Part shown: positions 1-9,190 of the stretch, piece by piece
Layout of the letters: every line of letters begins with the position of its first letter
How positions within the stretch are numbered: position 1 is the stretch's first letter
Source: Gammaproteobacteria bacterium
GTDB taxonomy: Bacteria > Pseudomonadota > Gammaproteobacteria > Enterobacterales > Alteromonadaceae
Reading direction: 5' to 3'
DNA: 64,000 bases
Assembly (NCBI GenBank): GCA_018222405.1
Contig: JAAFAI010000012.1
Coordinates: 92,765 to 156,764 of the forward strand
Program-made: the position numbers and the translations under genes
Notes under the pieces: generated by a model
Told to the model about the DNA's origin: nothing
Databases searched by the model: none
The model's input: only the letters and a program-made list of their open reading frames with translations

Positions 1-255
1 GTTACCATCAACAACATTTTACCGGGTTACTTTGCTACCGACCGATTAGACGGCGTGTTAAATGCGGGCATGGCCCGAACGGGTAACGACAAAGAAACGG
101 TCGCTAAAGACCTGGCCGCAAAAGTACCGGCCAACCGTTTTGGCGATCCGAAAGAGTTTGGTAATACCTGCGCCTTTCTGGCCAGCCAGTATGGCGGCTA
201 TATCACCGGGCAAAATATCCTGCTTGATGGTGGGTTAAATCCCAGCGCTTTTTAA
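1..255 (+). CDS. Short-chain dehydrogenase/reductase, C-terminal fragment
   Basis: The reading frame is open from base 1 and ends at the TAA at 253-255, so the gene begins before the window. The visible 84 residues match the end of the classical SDR fold: an N-N-I-L-P-G-Y stretch (the usual N-x-x-x-P-G after the catalytic helix), then an R-F-G-x-P-x-E-F segment and the closing S-x-Y-x-x-Y-I-T-G-Q-N-I-L-L-D-G-G motif. These are NAD(P)-dependent oxidoreductases of the Rossmann fold. The nucleotide-binding glycines and catalytic Tyr/Lys lie outside the window, so substrate and cofactor cannot be told. No terminator is obvious in the 105 bases before the next, convergent gene. Confidence 0.85.
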   Translation, partial: VTINNILPGYFATDRLDGVLNAGMARTGNDKETVAKDLAAKVPANRFGDPKEFGNTCAFLASQYGGYITGQNILLDGGLNPSAF

Positions 256-360
256 CTTTGAATGTGTAACTGACCCGGTTAGCCGTTATGGTAAACCGGG
301 CCAGTCACAACCTTGCCATGTTGATCAATCAACAGATAATTAGGGACGCTTTACGGGTTA

Positions 361-1836
361 TTATGGTCGCTTTATCTGAAAAGGTCGTTGCGAAAACTGC
401 GCTGGCGTGAGCGTTACTTCAAGGGGCTTTTCTTCGCCCATAAACGTCACTTTTAGCGTAACCGGTGCCAACTCTGGCGCCGCAAAATAAACCGGCCGGG
501 CACTCTGCGCATTGTAACCACCACCTGTAGAAACCATTCGGGTACCGAGGATCTCACCCGCCTGATTGTAGAAGCGAACTTCAGCACCGGCCTGGGTATA
601 GTGGCCTTTACTGTCAGTGACCAGAATCGACAACATTCTCGCTTTTGCATCGTCATCCAGATGATTCTGGAAAACAAAATGACCACCAGTATCTCCGTAG
701 CCGTCGGTAACGGAGAGATCTAATGCACCATCATTGTTATAGTCGATCCACTCAACACCATGATCACCAGCAGTGACCAGTTCAGGGAAACGTTCGTCAA
801 TCTCAAAGCCTTTGCCGGTGTTATGATACAACTTGCCGTAAGGCTCAGATACGCCATCAACCTTGTGGTAGCCTACCGCGATTAAATCTAACAATCCGTC
901 ATTGTCATAATCGCCCCAGGCCGCGGCCACAGTATGATCCGGGTCCTGAACTCCTAATGTTTTGCCGACTTCGGTGAAACTGCCATCACCATTATTTTGG
1001 TATAGCAGGTTTAATCCGTAGGTCGCCACGTACAAATCCAGATGCCCATCATTATTGAAGTCACCCACGGCACACCCCACGCCACCTTCGACGCGGGAGC
1101 GGCCACTTTGGTCCATACCCAGTTCTTTGGCTATATCAGTGAATATTCCTTCATCATTTCTGGCCACTGCATCGGTCTGACCGTTTTGATTAGCCAGAAA
1201 CAAATCCAGGTCGCCATCGCTGTCGATATCAAACCAGCATGCGCCTACTGTCCAGCGCACGTCATAAATCTTTGATTCGGATCCAGCCGGGATAAACTTA
1301 CCGTCCTGGTTATAAAACAGAGCATTTGCACCGGCACGGTCAGCAGCATACACATCTAACTGACCGTCGTTATTTACGTCAACCCAGTTGGTTTGCCGAC
1401 TAATGCGACCGTAATTGGCCAGGCCTGTCTCCACGCCAACTTCTTTGAAGCCCTTACCCTGTTCGTTATGCCAGACATAAGAACGGCTGGCAAAGGGATA
1501 TTCATTAGAGCCGCCGATAATATCCAGGTAGCCATCATTGTCATAATCGCCCCAGGACACGCCGCGAATTTGATCACCAGAAACAGGCAACCCAAGTTCA
1601 GCGCCAACGCTAACGAACATTCCGTTGTCGTTGCGATATAATCTGACTTCTCCGCCTTTAATTGAAATCAGGTAATCCAGGTCACCGTCGTTATCATAGT
1701 CTCCCCAGGCCTGGGATACCGAGCCTTTCTGGGCAAACGTTTCGGTTTGTACCGAGCTAAAACTCTGTGTTGTCGCCGCCTGCGCACAGGCAGCGAATGA
1801 GGTCACAACACAGAGACTAATTATTGTCTTTTTCAT
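361..1836 (-). CDS. Secreted FG-GAP/VCBS repeat protein (CRTAC1-like, ASPIC/UnbV-type end)
   Basis: A 491-residue exported protein. Residues 1-20 form a Sec signal peptide ending in A-Q-A. Seven copies of a calcium-binding D-x-N/D-x-D-G-x-L-D loop follow at roughly 50-residue spacing, each preceded by W-G-D-Y or a variant. This is the signature of an FG-GAP/VCBS beta-propeller. The last 90 residues contain R-x-V-S-T-G-G-G-Y-x-x-Q-S, typical of the ASPIC/UnbV module that ends CRTAC1-family proteins. A good ribosome site (AGGAA) precedes the ATG. It starts only 9 bases after the acylase gene on the same strand, so it is probably the last gene of that operon. Such proteins bind ligands or partners outside the cytoplasm; the ligand is unknown. 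Its place beside a TonB receptor and surface acylase suggests a substrate-binding or scaffolding role, which is inference. Confidence 0.85.
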   Translation of the reverse strand: MKKTIISLCVVTSFAACAQAATTQSFSSVQTETFAQKGSVSQAWGDYDNDGDLDYLISIKGGEVRLYRNDNGMFVSVGAELGLPVSGDQIRGVSWGDYDNDGYLDIIGGSNEYPFASRSYVWHNEQGKGFKEVGVETGLANYGRISRQTNWVDVNNDGQLDVYAADRAGANALFYNQDGKFIPAGSESKIYDVRWTVGACWFDIDSDGDLDLFLANQNGQTDAVARNDEGIFTDIAKELGMDQSGRSRVEGGVGCAVGDFNNDGHLDLYVATYGLNLLYQNNGDGSFTEVGKTLGVQDPDHTVAAAWGDYDNDGLLDLIAVGYHKVDGVSEPYGKLYHNTGKGFEIDERFPELVTAGDHGVEWIDYNNDGALDLSVTDGYGDTGGHFVFQNHLDDDAKARMLSILVTDSKGHYTQAGAEVRFYNQAGEILGTRMVSTGGGYNAQSARPVYFAAPELAPVTLKVTFMGEEKPLEVTLTPAQFSQRPFQIKRP

Positions 1837-1845
1837 GTGTTGTTC

Positions 1846-3993
1846 CTATGGTTGTGTTATCACTTCTTTTGATTCAGCGTTCGCTTCAATCTCGTCACGT
1901 TGCAGCCATAACGTCCGATACTCATCGTTATGCAAAAATTGCAATTGATCGGAATAATGCTGCGACCCTTTCTGTCGTGAATTACCGTACGCCATCATCC
2001 CTTTCGCTTTAATTGGCGTAGAGAATTCAACCATAGAAACCCAAGTCTCACCGTGAAATGGCTCGCGAATTCCGTCACCATCCGGATCCATCCAGGTGAT
2101 AACATTGAACGCGCCCAAATTACCGAAACCACCGTGACCGGGTAAATTAACGTCTTCAATAATGAAACGGTTAATGTCGCCAAAGCGCGGATCAATCCTG
2201 CCGTATTTTTCTTTGGTTTTCGCAATAGCTACCCGTAACATTTCAACGGCTTCCGCAGCGTCGTTCAGACCAACTGGTGTAGTGATTGGCGCATCCAGAG
2301 ACCAGGGCGTTTTATAATTATTTTTGCCAAGAAAACGTGGTGGCGGACCAGAAAATTCAGTAGCAAAAGCTTCAAACAGCATACCTGCCCGATTGTCTTC
2401 AGCGAATGTGCGATCCCACTCAGAGAGCAGTTTAACCGCAGCCTGCATATCAGGATCTTCATCATCAGCGGCAGCAGCCAGCAACTCATCCAGCATACGA
2501 TCAGCCATCAGCGCATAGGTAGACGTTTTGATTTCCTCAAAATCATCAAAGCTTAATTTGTCGCGTTCCACCATCATTTTTACTGCCTGTTGAGCTCGGA
2601 ACGACATAGGCCCCTTAATCGCAACATAATCAGGAAAGTCTTCTGGTTTATACACTGGTGGGTAGGTAGCAACCCAAGGTGGATCATTAGCATTTTGTAC
2701 AAATCCACTGGGCGGATTAATAACTTTGGGTAACTCGTCATAGCTGTGGATGTCACTCCACAGGTATTCAGACGTATCGCCCGGTACAAGTCCTTTCCAG
2801 AACGCCATATCGCCCGAATCACGCTTAGGCAAAATACCGTTATCAAGGTATTCGATGTTACCGGCCTTATCTGCATAAGTGATATTAAAGGTCGGTATTT
2901 GCAGTCGCTTCATAATGGTCTGAAACTCTTCAAAGTCCTTGGCCTGAAGCATATCAAAGTACTGTTGCAGCATGCCCGGACGGTCCAGACCCGCTACGCG
3001 CAGGGCGATAACCTCGCCATCCTCACGTTCAAATACAGCACCGTGCACGGTCTTTCTTACCAACAATGATTTTTCGACGGTGCTGCCATCGTCCTGCAGT
3101 ACCTTATAAGATTTAGTCTGCGACTCGAAATCTCGTACTTCGCCGTCAAACACATAACCATCATCTTTTAGCGTCAGGTGATAAGACGTTGCGCCCAACA
3201 TGCCGTTAACGGTATTGGATATCCCCATATTCTGATTAAACGCAAAGCGAATCACGGGTAAACCCACTTGTGTTGCACCGTACATTTCAAAATCCGGCCC
3301 AATCAAATGTGCTTCATAATAGGTAAAGAATCCGGTTACCCAGGGTAAATGAGGGTTCTGCAACAACAATGTATGACCACTTTTGGATTTTTGTGGCATG
3401 ACAGCATAGGTATTGGATCCAGATTTCACCGGTGGCGCCGCATTGCCAATCACTCGTCGCGGGTTCGCCACATAAATAAAATTCATCAGGCGATGCGCGT
3501 GGGTAACCACATCTACCCCCGTTACCGGCAGTACTTTTAGCACCTCCGGATCAATAGTGTCACCATGCTTTGTGGCATAGTCATTAATTCCCTGAGCAAA
3601 AGCATCCAGATTTTGTTTAAAGGCATCGGATTGTTGGTCATACCATAGCTTACCTCGCTCAGGTACGTCATTGCCGAGTAACCATTTGTCGGTATCTTCA
3701 TATTCTGCACCCCAGTACTCAGCACCGCGGGCTCGGGCCTGGCCATATAATCGCAGCACAACATCGCCCTGGCTTTTGGCCTGGGACCAGCCAAAACCAT
3801 AGAAAACATCAGCAGCATCATCCCCATAAATATGGGGCACACCAAATTTATCCCAGATTATCTCTGTTCCGGTAGCTCGTTGCGCTGTCTCGGTAGTCTG
3901 AGGCTCAACAGAACCTGTAGACGACGAGTCACAGCCAACTAAAAACAGACTCAGCAAACTGCCGAGTAATACTAGCTTTCTTATGTGGGTCAT
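1846..3993 (-). CDS. Lipoprotein Ntn-hydrolase of the penicillin/AHL acylase family
   Basis: A 715-residue enzyme of the penicillin acylase superfamily, which hydrolyses amide bonds (penicillin side chains, acyl-homoserine lactones, other N-acyl compounds) after self-cleavage. A lipobox L-F-L-V-G-C places the acylated cysteine at residue 21, so it is probably an envelope lipoprotein. The alpha-chain region ([13 protein letters not shown] at about 45-57) is typical. The expected autocleavage site is G-S-N-T-Y-A-V, with Ser193 the likely N-terminal nucleophile. The beta chain continues with N-x-H-L-P-W and a late N-A-N-D-P-P motif. Length fits the family. It lies between the TonB receptor (69 bases upstream) and the FG-GAP gene (9 bases downstream), as one transcription unit. 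Substrate is undetermined: quorum signals, acylated siderophore precursors and lipopeptides are all possible. No intein, frameshift or truncation is seen. Confidence 0.88.
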   Translation of the reverse strand: MTHIRKLVLLGSLLSLFLVGCDSSSTGSVEPQTTETAQRATGTEIIWDKFGVPHIYGDDAADVFYGFGWSQAKSQGDVVLRLYGQARARGAEYWGAEYEDTDKWLLGNDVPERGKLWYDQQSDAFKQNLDAFAQGINDYATKHGDTIDPEVLKVLPVTGVDVVTHAHRLMNFIYVANPRRVIGNAAPPVKSGSNTYAVMPQKSKSGHTLLLQNPHLPWVTGFFTYYEAHLIGPDFEMYGATQVGLPVIRFAFNQNMGISNTVNGMLGATSYHLTLKDDGYVFDGEVRDFESQTKSYKVLQDDGSTVEKSLLVRKTVHGAVFEREDGEVIALRVAGLDRPGMLQQYFDMLQAKDFEEFQTIMKRLQIPTFNITYADKAGNIEYLDNGILPKRDSGDMAFWKGLVPGDTSEYLWSDIHSYDELPKVINPPSGFVQNANDPPWVATYPPVYKPEDFPDYVAIKGPMSFRAQQAVKMMVERDKLSFDDFEEIKTSTYALMADRMLDELLAAAADDEDPDMQAAVKLLSEWDRTFAEDNRAGMLFEAFATEFSGPPPRFLGKNNYKTPWSLDAPITTPVGLNDAAEAVEMLRVAIAKTKEKYGRIDPRFGDINRFIIEDVNLPGHGGFGNLGAFNVITWMDPDGDGIREPFHGETWVSMVEFSTPIKAKGMMAYGNSRQKGSQHYSDQLQFLHNDEYRTLWLQRDEIEANAESKEVITQP

Positions 3994-4062
3994 AATCGAA
4001 TTCTTTGTTATTGAGAAGGAGAAAAGCGGAACCTCAAGGCCCCGCTGACGAAGCTCATTCGG

Positions 4063-6954
4063 TTACCAGGCGTAGGCTGCTCTCAGATACCAGCTTCCAC
4101 CCGTGAATCCATAAGGTGAATAGGTATCGTAAAAGCCTGTTCCAAAGGCATTCATCGAACGTTCTTCAGGATAGGTATTGAAGATATTATTCGCCCCGGC
4201 AAACAGTTCAACACCGTTTTCAAACACATAGCCAGCTTCTAAATCAACGATCCACTGGGCGTCGTTGTCTCTATCTTGTTCTGCCGTGGCGGCAATGACT
4301 TTCCATGGGCCAAACAAGGTTGCGCGGGCATTGACTAACCAGCCATCAATCGCATAATTGGCTGAAAATGTTGACTTGTAATCAGGTACCGCATCGGTGT
4401 ACGTTCCCAAACGTGCACGATCAAACTGTTCAATCTGCGAACCGTCGGCTAACACTAACCCCGAGAGTTCTTCCGGGTTGTCATCCACATGCACTACATC
4501 AACGGAATTGTAGTTAAAAGCACCGCTTAAGGTGATATCACCGTATGAAAGTTCAGGTGACCAGGTCGCAACAACATCAACACCACGACTTTGCGTATCA
4601 ATAGCATTGGTAAAGTAGTTTACCGCACCCAGCGACTGGTCAAACCCTGCGGCATCAAGAAGCAGTGAGATTTGATCACCAATTGAACCACCACCCGCTG
4701 CTGCACGAGTATCACCACGGTTAAACTGGGTAGACATTGCAATCCGATCGTCCACATCAATCTGGTACACATCCAGCGTCACCGACAGATTTGAAGCCGG
4801 GGTGAATGTCAGGCCAGCACTGAAGTTTGTGGATTTTTCAGGTGTGAGCGGCTCGGCACCCAGAGCAAGGGCTGCTGGTGCAGTTGATGGTAAGGTCTGG
4901 CGCAAGACAATGGTTTCTGCATCACCATCGTTGTCCAAATCAACGAACTGACCACGACTACCACGGAAACCAAGCTGCTGAATACTGGGCGCGCGGAAAC
5001 CGGTGCTGGCAGAAGCACGGAATGCCACTTCATCAGTGATTTCATATCGGGAATTAAGTTTAAAGAGAGTCTCGTTACCGGCAGAATCTGTAAAGCTTTC
5101 ATAGCGCATCGCCCCTGCTACAAATAACTTGTCGGTGACATCCCATGATACATCCACGTAACCGTTTATGTTATTGCGCGAAACATCGTTTTCAGCGGCA
5201 GGCTCAAAGCCAGGGAAGCCCTGGGCGCCAGGCGCGGCACCAGTATTTCCGTCGAGGTAGCTGAGCTCTTCACCGCGAACAATTTCAAAGCCTTCGTAGC
5301 GGTATTGCATACCAAACGAGAACTGCATGTCACTGCCATCAAGCATAATTGCACGTGTTGCATCAAACTGGGCTATGGCTTCGTCAGCGTTCATTTCACC
5401 TAAGAAAAATGAAGTTGGGCTGGCTACTCCCAAACTGGCATTTAGCCCTTCAAGGTTATGCCAGTCTGCCTTATCATAGCCATAGCTAGCCGAGACATCC
5501 CAGTCGAAGCCCATGGCGTACATTTTCACCCCGGCAACCACTTCAAAATCATCTTCGCGGATCTCTTCTACCGGACGGAAACCAAATGGATAAATCTCCG
5601 GCACATTACGCGCATCGGTCGGACGACGGTAGGTAAAAATCAATTCTGAATCACGAGTAGCGTAGGTAGCAAATAAGTACACCTGCGCCGCATCCAGTTC
5701 CATACCAGCATTTAAAGCGAAGGAATTAACCGTTTGCGGAAAGTTACCAAAGTTCTTGGTTATTAAACGATCCATGGTGTATTCACGTGGGTCGTAACTG
5801 CCATCATCTAACTGCGGAAAAAAGGCAAGGCCACCGTCTTCAGGTAAAGCCACCGGGCGCGCACGGTTCGAGATCTTCTTGTCGTTAAAGTCATATGAGA
5901 AGTTAACGAAAGTATCATCGCCAATGTTAAAACCGCTGTTCACACCCAGTGTTTTAACCTCACCATCACCACGGTCGAAGTTAGCACCGGTACTGGTAGT
6001 GACCTTACCGCCTTCGGCGTTATCTTTGAGGATTATATTGACCACACCGGATATCGCATCTGAGCCGTACTGAGCGGAAGCGCCGTCCCGCAATACTTCG
6101 ATGCGCTTTATCGCTGACGATGGGATCATATTCAAATCCACACCTGCTGAACCACTGAATAAGCCTGTACTGGTGTTAATTAGTGATGTTTTATGACGGC
6201 GTTTACCATTAACCAATACCAGGGTTTGATCGGGATTTAAACCACGAAGTCCGGCTGAAGCGATAAATGTTGCAGTACCTCCACCAGCACGCTGCGGCAG
6301 ATTTAACGACGGTACCAGATAACGCAAGGATTCAAACAAGCCAACTTGCCCCTGACGCTCCAACTGTTCACTAGAGAACACATCGATGGGCGTTGGACTT
6401 TCGATTACTGAACGCGGACTACCGCGAACACCAGTAATAACGATATTCTCAAATTCACTACCTGCTTTGGCTTCCTGAGCCTCTTCAACTTCTTGCGCAG
6501 ATAATTGTGAGGATGCGAGTGCAGCAGCAACGGCCGCCCCTACTGTAAGCGTTCCCTTCAAACCTTTCACTTTCATTTCTTCTGTTCTCTCAAAGTTGTC
6601 AGAAGAAGGTTGCTGTTGTTTTTGCGCCGGATTCTTTGGCTTTACCACAAGGGAAGAGCCAGAATGAACAATACCCTGTAAGGAGGTATCGGCTAACAAC
6701 TTATTTAAGCCTTCTTCAATAAGGTAATGACCTTTTAATGCGTTGGTTTTGCATTCGGCCACCAGTGTTTGCGGGAAAATTAAAGCTAATCCGGATTGCT
6801 GCGCAAAGCGTCGCAACCCATCACTTGCTGACTGCTCAGGTATGTCGAAATAAATCGTTTTTTGCTCTGCAGACGACTGCGCTCGCACGGGAGATACTGC
6901 GACACATTCAATCAGCAGGAAAAACGCTACTAATGTACAAACCTTACTAATCAA
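4063..6954 (-). CDS. TonB-dependent outer-membrane transducer with N-terminal STN signalling domain
   Basis: A 963-residue FecA-type receptor. Residues 1-25 are a signal peptide. Residues about 33-106 form the secretin/TonB short N-terminal (STN) domain that contacts FecR. The plug follows from about residue 165 (I-V-I-T-G-V-R-G-S-P-R-S-V-I-E-S-P, a TonB-box/plug start), with plug motifs L-V-L-V-N-G-K-R-R-H-K and E-V-L-R-D-G-A-S-A-Q-Y-G-S-D-A-I-S-G-V-V-N-I-I-L. A C-terminal beta-barrel ends in aromatic Trp. The first start is a TTG. Oddly, residues 127 onward (M-K-V-K-G-L-K then a hydrophobic Ala-rich run, ending S-A-Q) read like a second complete signal peptide between STN domain and plug. 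The receptor sits downstream of fecR and sigma and upstream of an acylase. Expected role: energised uptake of an unknown substrate plus signalling to FecR. The barrel resembles large-substrate receptors of marine bacteria; an iron ligand cannot be assumed. Confidence 0.92.
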   Translation of the reverse strand: MISKVCTLVAFFLLIECVAVSPVRAQSSAEQKTIYFDIPEQSASDGLRRFAQQSGLALIFPQTLVAECKTNALKGHYLIEEGLNKLLADTSLQGIVHSGSSLVVKPKNPAQKQQQPSSDNFERTEEMKVKGLKGTLTVGAAVAAALASSQLSAQEVEEAQEAKAGSEFENIVITGVRGSPRSVIESPTPIDVFSSEQLERQGQVGLFESLRYLVPSLNLPQRAGGGTATFIASAGLRGLNPDQTLVLVNGKRRHKTSLINTSTGLFSGSAGVDLNMIPSSAIKRIEVLRDGASAQYGSDAISGVVNIILKDNAEGGKVTTSTGANFDRGDGEVKTLGVNSGFNIGDDTFVNFSYDFNDKKISNRARPVALPEDGGLAFFPQLDDGSYDPREYTMDRLITKNFGNFPQTVNSFALNAGMELDAAQVYLFATYATRDSELIFTYRRPTDARNVPEIYPFGFRPVEEIREDDFEVVAGVKMYAMGFDWDVSASYGYDKADWHNLEGLNASLGVASPTSFFLGEMNADEAIAQFDATRAIMLDGSDMQFSFGMQYRYEGFEIVRGEELSYLDGNTGAAPGAQGFPGFEPAAENDVSRNNINGYVDVSWDVTDKLFVAGAMRYESFTDSAGNETLFKLNSRYEITDEVAFRASASTGFRAPSIQQLGFRGSRGQFVDLDNDGDAETIVLRQTLPSTAPAALALGAEPLTPEKSTNFSAGLTFTPASNLSVTLDVYQIDVDDRIAMSTQFNRGDTRAAAGGGSIGDQISLLLDAAGFDQSLGAVNYFTNAIDTQSRGVDVVATWSPELSYGDITLSGAFNYNSVDVVHVDDNPEELSGLVLADGSQIEQFDRARLGTYTDAVPDYKSTFSANYAIDGWLVNARATLFGPWKVIAATAEQDRDNDAQWIVDLEAGYVFENGVELFAGANNIFNTYPEERSMNAFGTGFYDTYSPYGFTGGSWYLRAAYAW

Positions 6955-6981
6955 CTAATTTCCCACTCTGGGCTAAACCGC

Positions 6982-7019
6982 TCAATGGTCTATTAAGACT
7001 AAACAGTCTCCACCATTGA
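6982..7019 (-). promoter_or_regulatory. Nested hairpin in the leader of the TonB receptor
   Basis: An 8-base inverted repeat (TCAATGGT at 6982-6989, ACCATTGA at 7012-7019) encloses a second 5-base stem (AGACT/AGTCT, 6996-7009). It lies 28 bases before the receptor start codon and inside the 169-base gap after fecR. No U-run follows on either strand, so it does not look like a terminator. It could be an RNA element controlling translation or processing, or a binding site. The function is inference; the repeat itself is read directly. Confidence 0.5.
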
Positions 7020-7123
7020 TGACCTAGCCTTACCTCTTAAGAGAAACGAAAAGAAAAAATCCACCACTCCAAATAAAATAATTTATAATATTTTTATTTG
7101 AAGCCTAAAAATTGCCGTTACAA

Positions 7124-8176
7124 TCATGAAGATTTCATGATGTAGTAAGCATTTTCACCCACCTTTTTAACCCTGAGACCAAGATTCATCTCTAATGAGG
7201 TAAATACAGTTTCAAGATTATCAATCGGATAAAAACCACCGACCCGCAAAGAACGAATATCGGGATCGGCAATGACGATGTTGTATTTGGTATATCGCGA
7301 GACTTCCTCAACCACCGACGACAAATTTTCATCGTCGAAGGCCAGAAAACCTTTTTTCCAGTAAAGCTTTTGCGCCAGTGACACTTCATCTTGCTGAGTC
7401 ACAGAATCAACGGCTTTCTCATTAAAAATAACCTGCTTACCCGCACCAACCACGACAGAAGTACGCGTTTGAATAAGCGGATTGGTTGATTGAGAAGAAG
7501 CTTCAGGCGCGTTATCACTGGCATTAACTCTGACAGTACCATGCGAAACCAGCACGTTGACCTGATCGTTAGCTACCCGCACTGAAAAACTGGTACCCAG
7601 CGCCTGGACATCGCCATTTCTTACCTTAACAATAAACGGGCGTGTTTTATCCGGTGCTACGTCAAAGTTTGCCTCACCTTTAAGCAAATTAATCACACGA
7701 CGTTCAAGAGTATAATCAACATCGATCACCGTATTTGTATTCAGAAAGATCTCGGAGCCATCGGCTAATTCAAGATTTTGCTGTTGCCCTACTTCGGTGA
7801 GAAAATGGCCATTTGTCGATAATGCCGACGACCGTTCCTGAACATATACAGCGGTAGGAATCGCCAGCGCAATAGCTAAACACGCAGCTGTTTTTAGAGC
7901 AAATTCTTTAAACTTGCTACGCTTCTGTGTTTTTACTGGTGAATTCTCAGAGAGACTTTCTCTACCGGCCTCTCTTTGGCCTATATCAGACATTTTGTCC
8001 CACAGTTTTGCTAAACGAATCAGCTCTGCTTTATGGGTCGGATCAAGCGCTATCCACTCATTTAATGCCCGTTGCTCATCAGCATCAAGCTCACCACTGT
8101 CCATTTTGGCCACCCATAGTGCAGCTGTCCGGCTTACCGAATCTTCTGAGGATGGAAAGTTAACCACCTGAGTCAT
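7124..8176 (-). CDS. FecR-family anti-sigma factor / signal transducer
   Basis: 350 residues. Residues about 15-65 are the cytoplasmic N-terminal FecR helix domain (A-x-L-W-V-A-K-M-D-S-G-E-L, then W-x-A-L-D-P-x-H-K-A-E) that binds the sigma factor. About 92-112 is one membrane helix. About 130-225 is the periplasmic FecR domain (L-A-D-G-S-E-I-F-L-N-T-N-T and G-E-A-N-F-D-V). The C-terminal 80 residues form an STN-like domain that would meet the receptor's STN domain. The gene begins two bases before the sigma stop codon is left behind (stop at 8179-8181, start at 8176), so the two are translationally coupled. In the Fec paradigm it relays substrate occupancy of the receptor to the sigma factor. 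The pairing here is inferred from gene order. Confidence 0.93.
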   Translation of the reverse strand: MTQVVNFPSSEDSVSRTAALWVAKMDSGELDADEQRALNEWIALDPTHKAELIRLAKLWDKMSDIGQREAGRESLSENSPVKTQKRSKFKEFALKTAACLAIALAIPTAVYVQERSSALSTNGHFLTEVGQQQNLELADGSEIFLNTNTVIDVDYTLERRVINLLKGEANFDVAPDKTRPFIVKVRNGDVQALGTSFSVRVANDQVNVLVSHGTVRVNASDNAPEASSQSTNPLIQTRTSVVVGAGKQVIFNEKAVDSVTQQDEVSLAQKLYWKKGFLAFDDENLSSVVEEVSRYTKYNIVIADPDIRSLRVGGFYPIDNLETVFTSLEMNLGLRVKKVGENAYYIMKSS

Positions 8177-8178
8177 TA

Positions 8179-8751
8179 TCAGTTACTCTGCTTTTGCTTG
8201 TTATCTACATTGTCTTTTTGCTGAATTGCCGTGGATAATGCTTGACGCACATATTCATCGCACCTTTCAAGCCCTTTGGCTATGTGTTTTTCTGTGGTAC
8301 TAACGGAAATATTCAGCATGACAGCAATGTCTTTAATTCTAACACCATTTATTAACCGGAGTTTAGTTACCCGCTGACATTGTTCCGGTAACAATGCAAT
8401 TGCTTCAAGCAACAGTTTTTGTTCCTGCTGCTCAGACAACAACTCAAATGCATCCTTATCATCACTAATGAGAACCGAGTCGCCAGAATCCTCTATATAT
8501 TCGGTTAATTTTGTCGATATTTTTGAGTTTTCACGCACTGCCAGATTCTTGGTCGTTTTAAATAAATAGACTTTAGGCAATTGGATAGGTGTAGAACGAT
8601 CTGCAGCGTAGGTCTGAAGAAACGCTTCCTGCAATATATCATCTACGTCGCTTTCTTTTCTTAAGTAGCGTTTTACTACTCTGGCAAGCGACGACTTATA
8701 TTCTGTAAATACCGAAAAGATGGACTTTTGGTCCAGCGATTCATCTTGCAT
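8179..8751 (-). CDS. ECF sigma factor, FecI type
   Basis: 190 residues with sigma-70 region 2 (Y-L-R-K-E-S-D-V-D-D-I-L-Q-E-A-F-L-Q-T) and region 4 (L-P-E-Q-C-Q-R-V-T-K-L-R-L-I-N-G-V-R-I-K-D-I-A, then a helix-turn-helix with S-V-S-T-T-E-K-H-I-A-K-G-L-E-R-C). That R-x-x-T-x-x-x-H-x-x-x-G-L-x-x-C ending is typical of iron-starvation (FecI-like) sigma factors. I chose the ATG at 8751, where AAGGAA sits at good spacing; a longer frame begins at 8778 with no clear ribosome site. It is followed immediately by fecR and then the TonB receptor, so it probably directs transcription of the receptor operon. Whether iron (Fur) controls it cannot be read here: I see no convincing Fur box. Confidence 0.92.
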   Translation of the reverse strand: MQDESLDQKSIFSVFTEYKSSLARVVKRYLRKESDVDDILQEAFLQTYAADRSTPIQLPKVYLFKTTKNLAVRENSKISTKLTEYIEDSGDSVLISDDKDAFELLSEQQEQKLLLEAIALLPEQCQRVTKLRLINGVRIKDIAVMLNISVSTTEKHIAKGLERCDEYVRQALSTAIQQKDNVDNKQKQSN

Positions 8752-9148
8752 GAGAGTTCCTTGCAACGTATCTGCCATCGAATAACGATGCCCAGACTCA
8801 ATTTAATAACGCATCGCTATGATGCAAAAAGGCAAGGTCCTAAGTCATTCAGCCAAACGCTGAATGTGGAAGAAAATTGGAGCTGTATAGCGTAACTGAT
8901 CGGGTAACTTTTGAATTATTGTTATTACTTCTTACCAGATATCAATCAACAGGTTGTTGTTATTATTCTCGTCTGAGGCGTCTCTTAATCGATTTCGCTA
9001 ATTCAGAGTAACCCGAGATTTCATCAGGATGCAATAACTCTGAAAGCAAATATGAGGTTATTTGGGCAAAACTATGGTTAGTTTTACAACTTTTACAAAT
9101 TACCCACACCAGCCTTACAAGTTACGCCAAAGCCTGTTGCTCAAATCA
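8752..9148. other. Intergenic region upstream of the sigma gene
   Basis: About 400 bases with no credible gene. The small open frame on the plus strand at 9062-9280 runs through the MFS terminator and into the MFS gene and has no ribosome site. The region should hold the sigma-gene promoter. I could not pick out convincing -35/-10 boxes or a Fur box by eye. Confidence 0.6.
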
Positions 9149-9173
9149 TTAAAAAGGGAGCTAACGCTCCCTT
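9149..9173 (-). terminator. Rho-independent terminator of the MFS gene
   Basis: On the minus strand AAGGGAGC pairs with GCTCCCTT across a four-base loop (stem 9154-9161 / 9166-9173) and is followed by a U-run (A-run 9151-9155 on the plus strand). It lies 18 bases past the MFS stop codon. Directly beside it, 9175-9190 is a perfect 16-base palindrome (CATATCATATGATATG) of unknown meaning. Confidence 0.85.
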
Positions 9174-9190
9174 ACATATCATATGATATG

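Noticed and set aside
6982..7019. Terminator between fecR and the receptor
   Set aside because: The hairpin has no U-run on either strand.
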